A stretch of DNA of 64,000 nucleotides, taken from NCBI GenBank assembly GCA_905250125.1, contig CAJNOL010000153.1, forward strand, positions 8,202-72,201, given 5' to 3'. A model generated the notes under the pieces. That model ran no database searches. It was not told the DNA's origin and worked only from the letters and a program-made list of their open reading frames with translations. Position 1 is the first letter of the stretch, and the number at the start of each line of letters is the position of its first letter. The translations under genes and the position numbers were made by a program. Positions 48,772-61,200 of the stretch are shown in pieces. This stretch comes from Rotaria sordida. Taxonomy: Eukaryota; Rotifera; Eurotatoria; Philodinida; Philodinidae.

Positions 48772-51700
48772 ATGGTTACTGAAACCCGACAGAGTCGTAC
48801 ACGTCTTCTTCAGTATGAATATCATCATCATAATCGTAATCGTCGCCGTCATCATACATTAGACAATGCGACTTTGGATAAATTCAATTTTATTTGTGTA
48901 CAATTACATCCTGACGAGGTAAATCTCATTAGTTCATTTTAATTATTATTTTTTTCGTCTTAATAATAATGAAGTTAATTATTGTTTTCTTACCTTTTTT
49001 TTCTATTTTGACCTTGACAAATATATATTCTTAATATTTTTCGATACACAAAACTTTTTTCTTTCTTTTTTCTTGCCTACTAAATCTTCGTCTAAAAAAA
49101 AAAAAAAAAGAAAGAAAAACTATTGATAGATTAGTAATACAGATAAATAACATATAGAAAAATACGTCATTTGTTCTATAAATAGTCACGTACTGATTCG
49201 TCACCATCCCACACAAATTTAACTACAACACAACCAAAATCATTTTCAATTTCAACAACTTCTATGGTAATACCACCTCCAACAATCTCAACGGTTACAA
49301 CAGCAGCACGTCGTGTTCGTTTTAAATTTGATGAAAATGATAAAAATCAAAATAATATTGATTTAAATGATAATCGACATACACGTTCATCTGATGATGT
49401 CAGATTACCCGAAAAAATTTCTATTCATCGTGTCGAGTTCGAAATTCCTATTCAAAAAGGTATTAAATCTATAGAACATAAATTATATCACATATGTGGG
49501 GTTTTTTTTTTATCTTATTCAAGATATAAATCCATGGTTAAATGTCGATTGTTCAACACAATCATCTTTACCAGCTAAAACACGTTCGTTAACAACAAAA
49601 AAAATTGATATGAAACATATTAATAATAATGCAATCCGTGTGCAAAATATAGCACCATTTATTGAAGCTGAAATCAGTTCTCAAATGGTAAGTAAAACGA
49701 AACCAAAAAAAAAACATAAATATTTTAATGACAACATTTATTAGTTATTTCATTCATCCCAAGTATTGTTCAAAGAATTATCTATTACTGATTGAATGTT
49801 GTAGAGTAGATTAGACATAGTTAAGATACCATAGCATTTTACTGCTTAGTAGTTTTGATGATTGACAAGATCAAGCTATGGATATGTGATACAGTATTCT
49901 ATAGATTATATATTCATGAATGATTGACATAGTGTTAATTATCTAAAATTAATATTCTCTCGTTGTTAAATCAATATCATCTTGAAAGAAAAAAATAGTC
50001 TCTCGAGTATTCTATAGTAACTATAGAATTTATGTATATTTTGATAAATTTTAAAATTCAAAGTGTTAAGTAAATGAATGAAAACGAAAAACAACAAAAG
50101 AGTGAATATATTATAATTTAGAATTGTTTTCTTTCTCTGGTGTCTTCATACTACCTTATTAATTAGTTTATTTGCATGATATAGTAGCGAAAGCAAACAT
50201 ATCATTGGCATAAAACTGTTTTCTTGTCAACTATGGCTTCTTCTTTTCTCCTGTTTCTCTTTTTTTTTACAGTTGGTTTATACACTATCACTAACGGCGA
50301 CAAGGCAAGAGAACCTATCTATAGACTAAAAACAATAACATCAACACTAACCGTGCGTCCGTTCTATAGCCGTTGCCTTTCTTGCTTTCCTCTATTCCCC
50401 TGTTAGTGATGGTGGTCTATCAACATTTTTTTTATCGTCGTCATTATATACGTCTTATAACTAGAAAGAACAAACGATAGATTGTACATTTGCCTGCAAA
50501 CGACTATCAGTTGATTAAACCTTGATTATCACATACAGAGTATTGACATTTTCGTCATCATTATCATCCAATTAGATCGATCTGGACATTCAACAAACAT
50601 GCACTCATGTAATAGAAAATGAGTTCAACTCATGCTTGCTATTATCGTATATAATGGATTCAATGAAGAAAATAATACGACACAATGTCATCTGTCGCTG
50701 TCAGCAGGTAGTTAAAAATATCAAAAAAAAACAAAAAGAAAACAAAGAAATCTAATATCAATTTCATCTATTTTGTTTCTTTAATTAATGTATATTATTA
50801 TTTAATATTGTTTTCTATATCAATATATCTATTTTTCTTTTAATTTACTTAATTATTTCATGCTGAGATAAACCGTCAAAAAAAAACAGCTCTTCGTTCT
50901 TCTATTTCTTCTTTCATCTATATACATCTTTGAGTATTACCAGTCCGACCACCTGTTGAGTTTATATTCACATATAGAGTTCATCTATCATCGAGTCAGG
51001 TGTTTTCTTATCATTAAAGATATTTATTCATCCCATCCGGAGAAAATTGTATCAGAAGGGAAATAATGAACATAAACGAAACAAAAAAGAGAAAAAAAAC
51101 TAGTAACATATGTATATTCTAGGACAGAAATGCAATATATTATTCAACATGTGTTGTATTCGACATCTTTAATAATACTTGTTTCGAAAGTTAATACTTG
51201 ATCTCAATCGATAAATCATATTGACTGTCAATATCTGTATGATTTTTTGTTCAACAAAACAATACATGTCAATCATGACATATATTGCTATATATACATA
51301 AAATACTAGTTGAGGTTTTTTTCTGTTTTATGACATGTATATATACACACACACATATCATTCTGTTGTAATAACAACATCATCATCATCATCACTTTCG
51401 CCTCTGTTCTTTCATTTTGGCTTGTTTGTATTACTATTACCAGTTTGTTCTATCATTCTATAGGGACTATGGTTATTACATAATGACTAGTGAAGGATAG
51501 ATAGACAAACACATATGTCCAGTCAAATAATATCAAATACAAAAAAAGTAAGGAGTTGTGAACATAAATATGACGATATAGTGTCACATTATTAATGGGG
51601 GGTGTGTGTATATACAACACAAAAGAATCGACAGTGTTTTTTTATAGGAACAAAACATACCCGTAAACGAGAGAATGTAAAGAATCGAATTTGAATCGAA

Positions 51701-54700
51701 TATACGAGAAGCTATACAATGACATATTATTTATGTTGATTTGAATCTATTATATACTTTTAGCCAACAGCTAATGATTCTGATAAGACTCAATCACAAT
51801 GGTACAGACAAATGTATGGTCATTTACATAGACCATTGGAAATAAAACAAGGTAAATATAAAACAAATAAAATATTTTATTTATTTGTTTGATTAATATG
51901 CACAAAACATTTAAAAAAAGAAGAAATCATATAATGTATTGACCAAATCTAAGTATTATTTAGATATAATTCATATTAAAAGTTACTTTCTATATTTTCT
52001 CAATATCAAGAATATTATCAGTAGTAAGAACTGTTTCATTTCGATTGAGCATATCTTTCATAAACATATTTCATACTATTGTTTGTCTTTTGTTATGTAC
52101 GCTTTTAATTCTTTGTCCTAATGCATTAAAAAAAAAAGAAACGTAAAAGAGTACATTGTTCAAGTACATTGATGTCTTCATCATAGCTTTGTATATGTGC
52201 TGCATATTTAATAGGAATATGTAATGCATTTCAAGTAGATGCAATAGACATTCAATATGATTCTGATAACATTTAAAAAGAAGGATAAAGAAAAAAAATC
52301 TTTTTTTTGTGTACTTATGATAACAGATCATTCAATTAATTTATTATAATTATACAAAATTTTATAATGAACTATCACAAAGGCTCTATCCTTTATTTTT
52401 GTTTTCATATGATCAAATCTAAATCTCTATTTAAATAATCTATAAAAATGTCTGTTGTAGGTGTTAATTGTTTTTCTTTATCCTATTAACTCGTCCATAT
52501 TATCAAGTTTAGTACATTTATATATAGATATAAATGGATGTATAATTCTTATATTGTTTATATTGAATGATGTTGTCTAGCTTTGTTTTCTTCTTGTTTG
52601 ATATTCCATTGAGTTCGAAGCCTATTATTTATTATTATTATGATTCGAATAAACAATGTCATATGTATTAGATGAATTGCTTTAATTTTTTTCAGACCAT
52701 CAACAAAATCCTTATACACCAACGTATACATTTCCGGATGATTTTAACGGTGATACCGATCTTATGGAAGATTATATAAGAAAAAAAGCATCACAACCAA
52801 TTGATAATAATAATAATAATAATAATGGTAAGATTTAATATGAATATGAAAAAAACAAAAACAATAATAAATTTTCTATAGAAAAAAATTCTTCGTCCAC
52901 TCTAGTACGTCCATTAATTTCAAATCTAAAGTAAATTAATTATGAATGAAATCTAATAATTAAGTTTACGTTTATTCTTTAAATTTCAGAGATCAACGAA
53001 AACCATCAAAACGAACTCCTGGTCATATAGAAAAAGTTACACGTTTTGAAGATCATTATTCATCACCTGTTGCTTCATCTTCAACAGAACAATTTAAATT
53101 GGTAAGAAAAAGAAAATGAAAAAGCCTGTTGCCATATTGAACTGTATACTAGAGTTTTGCATAGGTTCAATTTTTCGTACTGACAATAACAGAATTTTTA
53201 TTGTAAATTAAAAAGATTAGATATATGTGTAGTACAAATGAAAGTTATTATCACCAAATTAATAAATTTCAGATATTAGTTGAACTTGATGTACGTAAAA
53301 AAAAGTAAATATTTGAATTATAAGAGGTGCACAATTTAGATATAAGAAAACTGTTTGTATTCAGATTTTTCTTATCTAGTAGACTGATTTTTTACAAACT
53401 TCTCATAATTTGGTAGTAGTTTAATAGATATAGATTAAATTCATGTTTGACAATAATTCATATGTACGAAGTACACAGTTTAAGTTGACTGGAGTATCAT
53501 TTTCTTATCTAGTTAATAACTGATTTTTGTACAGATTTTACTTATTTTTCAAAAAGAAGAACAAAGAAATGTGAAAGAATTTGATGGTATCTATAATTAT
53601 TGTTGTACAAGCTGCTAATTAGAAAAAAACAAAACAAGATAATAAAACATATCTCATTTTCTTGATTTTAATTGAACTTAAACTGTTCTAATTATATGTA
53701 TAGAACGATATTAGCAAAACTAAATAAGAGTTAAATTTTGACTTATTCTGAAAGATTAATGTACTGTGTTTAGTCACGAAACGTGTCTTTTCTTCGGTCA
53801 TAGCCATTCATTCATTAGAAAATCGAACGTGTCTAAGACATTGGTTGATCAGAAATGAATATGAGTAGTCGTCAATAATTCATATATACCTATTACGCTA
53901 GGCATAATTTGTTCTCTGTATCAGAAGTGGATTCAATTCAGTTTAAACATTACAAAAACCTAATCCGATCCTATCTGTGCCATGTATCGCCATATAAAAA
54001 ATTTTATTAAATCTCTAAGTTCAAACAGATTGATGAATCAAGTGAAACGATTGAAAAATTGGGGAGATCAAATAGTATTTCTATTCCGATTTTAGGACCC
54101 CTATTGTTCAATTAATAATTATGAAAAGTCAATATTTATAGTTTGCACTGAATGAAAAAATTCTTTTATTACTCTTATAAGATTGAATATTATCATCTCT
54201 ATTTTATAGTAAACTATAGAAATATCATGTTACATCATGAATTTTTTTTAGTTCAAATAAAACCGATATTATCAATAATTTGAAGATTCAAAAATTGACC
54301 GCTTCTCAAGTGAATATTATCCAGGTTTTGAAAAAAATAAATGTCTAAATTCATACAACAATATGCAAGACCTTGAACATATACTTGGGGAAAAATCAGC
54401 CTACTTGTTAAGAAAAACTTGAATATAAATAGTTCTTTTATATCTAAATTATACATTCCTTATAATTCGAACATTGCCTGTTCACATATATTAAAAATTT
54501 CCAATATTTTAAATTTGTTAGTTTGGCAATGAGAACAGTCATTTGAACCAAATATGTTCAATTTTCTTCAAAAAATATCTCCATTGTAAGATCAGAAGTA
54601 ACACATTTTTGCTATTGTTCAGGATTTTCAAAATTTCACATAGAAAAATATAGGGAATAAGTGGCTCAGGAATTATCTGTTAGATTTGTTGCTCTAGGCA

Positions 54701-57326
54701 TTTAATGTCAAATTTAAGCTTAAGTGCCCATAACATATTGAAGTCTAAATTTTAGAATTTCTCAATTTACCATCCAAAAAATCTATCAATTGTATTTTCT
54801 TATAGTAATATCTAATTATTACATTTCTATTCAATAAAAAATAATAATTAAAGTAAAACTATAGAAAAAAAAAATCATGCACCATTTGTTTGAATCTAAT
54901 TTTTATTCATTAATTCATATGTATCAAAGAAATAGTATTATACATTTTATAATTCATTTATAAATGTTTAGAAATCTAACATTCATTTTCGAAAATAAAA
55001 ATCTATTTTGATTGAACGAAATTTTATCTTGCACACACTTATGTATAAATATATAATTAGTGATGAATGGGATCAATCGTTTTTTGATCGCTATCTTGAT
55101 CAAGGAAACAATTTGATTCTGGCTCTTATCAAAGAAAAATTTCATCCCGATGTCGTTCAAAGAAAAAAACTTGGTTCCGATCTCGATCAAAGAAAAATTT
55201 GTGTATCGATCTCAGCAAGATCGACACTGAGACTACTCTTATCTATATCAACATAGAATACATATTGATCTTATCTTTGTTGAATTTTTTTGTAATTATC
55301 ACTTACAAATAAAATTCCTGTTAAAAACATGTACAATACAACATCAATTTTAAGTGTGTCCTTCGATATGGTCGTGTTACTAATTATCGAATAGGAATTC
55401 ATATTTCGAGTGTAGTCTTAATAGAACACTTTACAACATATGAAATATATAATAAAATAACTTCATGTACACATCTATTCATTAACGAACTAATTAATTT
55501 TGTTTTTCATTATATAGAATAATGATACGCCAACAATATGCACATCTTCTATAAATACTAATTTACGTTCGAACTCAAATGAGTAAGTTGTCAGATTGTA
55601 GATTGTTTTTAATGATTATTATATACCTATATATATATATTTAGTACACCAACATCAGATAATGAACAAAAATTAATTTATAAACGAATATTACGTGGTG
55701 GAGATATTCCATCAATTAATTTACAAAAAATACCTAACAATAATCGAGGTAGGCATAGGAATTATCTTTTATCGGAATCAAAAAAAAAACGATCTATATT
55801 CATACAAAACTAAATTATATGGTACATTGATAAGAAAATCAAATAAAACAGTCTTTTCTTTTTTAATTAACATAAATCAAACAACGAAACTTGTAAATGT
55901 AAATTTATATTTGACATACGTTCATATAATTTGATTAATAATAATAATGCTGAATAGTTCACCATACATAAGAACTTATTCTTGTCGTATATTATTTTAA
56001 CATCTACAAATGTTTATTCAAAAAAGACGAAAAAAAAAGATTACTTTGTATTCAGATTGAATGCGTAATATCTGAAGAAAATGACATCAATTTTCAAAAT
56101 CTCATATTTTTTTTTCTATTCTCATTAAAATATTGTGAGACGCATATGTTGAACTCGATGACCTTGGATTTTTTTTTTCATTTTTAATTGCTTAGACCAT
56201 ACACAGCACTTTTTTATTTATTATTTTTTTTTTCTTCCTTCAAGTTTATCTTAAAAGGCTTACATAGTACGTAAAGAAACTATTGAATAACAACATCATC
56301 AAGTGCATAGTTACATATACATATTCTTTTGAAATAATGTACTATGTTTTTTTTATGATTAAAAAAAGAAAAAAATGTGTTACTGCTTGATAACCTTCAG
56401 AGATAATAGAATTTTGTTTTTTAATCTTTTTAATCAAGCATCTGGCGTGTCACAATGTCCAGATAATTCATATAGTAAAAGAGATTATAGAAATATATCT
56501 TGTATATATCGCATCAATAAATTTGGCCTAGAAAATACAGAGAGCAGCGCAAAACGACTAATCGAAAATCAATAAATGACAAATAAGCTACTAGTTGAGT
56601 TTTCAGAGACCAATTAGATATGATCATTACTACTTATGGTTGTGTTATATATAATGTTACTTTTTTAAAACCTTGATAAGATACGTATCGTTTGATAGTT
56701 TTTTAATGTTGAATTGGTTTTGTGTAAAACAAAAAAAAACCTTCTTGTTATTAGACACAATAATTGATCATTGAGATTTTTTTATACAGTAAATCATTTC
56801 TTTCATCAAAGATATGATATTTCTTTCTTTTATATGCTTCTTATATTCTTGTTGTTTTGCGTAGCATATTATCATATAAGAATAATATAAAACGTGCATA
56901 TATGTACACATTGTTCATCATTGTGAGTATTACTAATATAGAATCAAAGAGTATGTATTTAGGCAAGATGCTTTTATGAAAACTCGTTGTGCGTGTGTGA
57001 ATAAATAGCAACACAACATCAACGTCAACAGCATAGACATGAATGCAAACGAGCATTTATTTATTTGCATAAAAATACCGATAGACAAAAACGAATGAAA
57101 GAAAAGAAATCCAAAGCGAAATACTTCCATAGTTACATCTTGGTATCGTTGTACATTTGCTGCTTGTTTTTTTCCTCTTTCTGACTTTTTTTTTCTGGCC
57201 ACTTATTATTCTTTACCGCCTGCAACACTATTGGTGTCACAGTGTAAAGGCGATGGTTATAAGAATCATGTGTTTTTTTTTATATATGTATGACAGAACG
57301 AAGGAGAACGAGAGAGAGAGAGAGAC

Positions 57327-57383
<57 letters not shown>

Positions 57384-58198
57384 CAGAAAACTGACGAATA
57401 ATTAACGAAGAAAAGACAGAAAAACTAGCATTTATATGCTTAACGCATACCTCCACAAATTACACTAAGATCAACATTGATTATCATCGTTGTCTGTTCC
57501 ATATTTATCCAGTTTACAACACTTCACTTATAGACATATTATAGACATACAACGTTATTTCTTCTCGTTTCGCTTTCTTTCCTTTTTATGCTTATCATTC
57601 ATTGAAAAAAAAAAACTCGTAGACGACAAACGTCCAGGTAGTACATACACACATAACATAATTATACGCTGGACCATCATCATCATCGTATCACAAGGAT
57701 TCGGATGAGCGCCTGTCATTTATCATAATTGTGCGATCAACCGTATTGACAAAAAAAAGGAATAACCTCTGTCGTCTTTATCAATTCTTTTAAACAAAAT
57801 GATGGATAGTGACAAAGGTGTTACTACGAATGCTGGTATTGAAGACCTTGTTCATAGTGTGAATAATCGTCTTAATCCAATGAAAACATCTCCAAATTTA
57901 AGTTCAACACGTATTTATACTTCACCATTAATGGGTACATCTGCTCGTACAGATAAACGTCGAGTAGATGGTGATACAGGACCAATACGTATAGAAGGAA
58001 CAGATACATATAATCAACAATTACAACATCATTATCAAAATGTTCGACACATAGTGGAAGAACAACAATCGGGTCAAATATCAAATGTTGACCAATCAAA
58101 TTATTCAAGGCCATTACCAAGTACAAACCGAGATTCCTTTGACAAACGATATCAATCACCATTATCCACATATGATTCTCCACCACATGAAAAACAGC

Positions 58199-58233
<35 letters not shown>

Positions 58234-61200
58234 CCAAAACAAAAAATAGTTACAACAATAACGACAACTACAGAAGCAAGGCCAACATTAGCTAATGAAA
58301 CATCATCATCAATTGATCGTTTAATTGAACAATCGACTGAAACAACGAATATTGAAACAATTGAAAATGATTCTCAACAACCACATATTATTGAACGTAG
58401 AGAAAAATATCAAGATTTATCTGATTCAATTAATAATGAAATTCGTCGTTTGCCAACATTTCCAATACCAAAAACAAGTGGTGGTGCTACTGACTTGGAT
58501 CAAGTTCAAGCACAAATTGATCGTTTCACTGATGATCATCAAGCTATTCAACAATTAACACATGTACTTAAAGAACATAATACGTCAATAACAAATGAAT
58601 ATAAACGTTTACCATCACAATCGAATACAACAATAAGTCCATCGAATACGATTCTTATTGATCAAACTAATAAAACAATAACAAGTGAATTTACTGTTAT
58701 TGATGCTTTACTTGATAATCCATTAGGATCAAGTGATGATAAACAAAATAATATATTACATAAACGTTTTAATGATATTCTATCAAATATACGAAATTCT
58801 GAATATGTTAATTTATTTAAAAATTCAACAACAAAAAAAATTTTAAAACAACCTACTAATGAAATTGTTAATACTCCAGTAATTCGTAAACAAACACACT
58901 TCAAAGAATCAAATATTGAACATATTTCAATTTCTACAGAACAAACTCCATTACTTAATACAAAAGAAAAGAAAAAACAAGACAAAATAAATAAGAAAAA
59001 AGCTAAATCAAAAAATATTGATTATCAAGTTATTGATGCTATTATTAGTAGTCCTATTTCATTTTATCTACCAGACTCTTATTTAGTAAAATACAAAGTT
59101 ACTCCTCCATTATCTCAATTATCTTCTATTCCGTCAATAACATCAACAGTTAATGGTATTTCAATGTCTCAACAATTGGACACCAAGGCTAAAAACGAGA
59201 CAGTCTATAACCTTGTCAAAATTATTAATGACCTTTTTTTACATCATGCTACTGCTTTAACTTTAGCAGGTACTTCACCAAAAAAAGAATTACAAAAACC
59301 AGTTAAACCTAGTGTTCTAAATGAACTTGTTTATCAACAACAACCAAAAAAACAACCAATGATGCATTCTAATCAATCCGAAACACAATTACAATCAGAA
59401 TCAATCGAACCTCGTATTCTTTATCGATATATAGATGAACAAGGAAATGTACTTAAACTATCATCAACACCACCATCACAATTACGTGAATTTCAACCAG
59501 AACGATCACAACAATATTCATATCAAAATACTGAACCAACATATATTTCTAATCAACAAATAACTACAGATAATGAACAACAGTTTCGTCGAATACCTGA
59601 ATATGAGCAACGTATAACAAGACAAGATGAATCAAGATTACCAACAACAATAACAAAAGAAGATTCAGAATTAAGAAATAGACATATATCACAATTAAGT
59701 AATCAATCATCAGAATTCCGTCAAATTATACCAGAACAATCACAACAATATTCATATCGAAATATTGAACCAACATATATTTATAATCGACAAATAACTA
59801 GAGATGATGAACAACAGTTTCGTCGAATACCTGAATATGAACAACGTATAACAAGACAAGATGAATTAAGATTACCAATAACAATAGCAAAAGACGATTT
59901 AGAATTAAAAAATAAATATATAGTACAAATAAATGAAAAACCATTACCAACAGTATATAATATACCAATATCAATTGAACATCAACATACAATAAAAACT
60001 CCTACTCAACAACAACGTATACATAATCATCCAAATCAACAAAATATTTCATTAACTCGACTACCACTTTCTTATCAATTAGAACAACAACATATACCAA
60101 CTGGTTCAATTAGTTATGATACAGATTCATCAATTAGTGAACAATCACCAATGTATCGTACATATGACTATGTACCTATACATACTCATCATCATCATAA
60201 CCGACCAACATTACCTCCAAACACTTGTTATTATAATCATTTACCGTGTCATACTCATCATCCTTGTCCTCCATCCGTATCTTATGTTGATTCAAATATA
60301 ATACCTGAATATAGTAGTACTAGTTGTTCTCGAAATTATATTGAAATATTTCGTGATGGTGAAACAGTCCCAAGTGAAGTTTATTCATTACCAATAAATG
60401 AACTTATACGAACAAATTATCCTCATATATGTTATGATCAATATGAAAAAAACATTCCATCAACATCAAATCGTGATCTATATAATACTCGTACAATAGA
60501 AACTAGTCCCAATCGTGATAATATTTATTTTGATAATTATTTACCTCAATCAAAATCATTTGATTATCGTCCTTTACGTACAAAACTTCAACGTGAACAT
60601 AAAATAACACCACGTTTACTTGTTGAGGAATGGGATAGTCCTCAAGCATCTTTATCTACTAATTATAATAAACAAATCAGTACTTCATCAACCGATGAAG
60701 TTTTTATTAATAATAATAATCAAATAAACAAGGCTTAACCTTGAGAAATATATATGTATTATATATTCATTAAGAAAAAGATTTTTTTTTTTTTTTCTTT
60801 TGACATGATCTACTATTTTTTGCTTCTGACGTTTCTTACAGTTATTGGGACAGCCTGTCATACATGATGTTGTTTTCTTTCTTATTTTTTTTTATTTATC
60901 TATACTTGACGATTGTTATATCAATTATTTTTTTTCTCAAGCAGAATAGATATATAAATATGTTTTTTTTCCCCTCATCTATTTATGTTTTTTCGTTGTC
61001 ATGATAGATTAATATCAATCAAAATCAACATACTCTATGAACATAGACAACTACTTCATGGGAGATAGATATGGACTTTTGATAAGAAAAAAAAAAAAAA
61101 AGAAAATATATTTATATTTGATTGATCACGTATATGACATTGAGATTATTAAGAATGATTATACAATTTATAAATCATCGTAAATTGCTAGTAGAAAAAA

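Noticed and set aside
55008-55256. ORFs on both strands around 55.0-55.2 kb
   Set aside because: Produced by the degenerate 30-34 base tandem repeat in a SORBS intron.
57872-58237. Long minus-strand ORF rich in Val
   Set aside because: Antisense shadow of the polyQ part of the 979-residue ORF.
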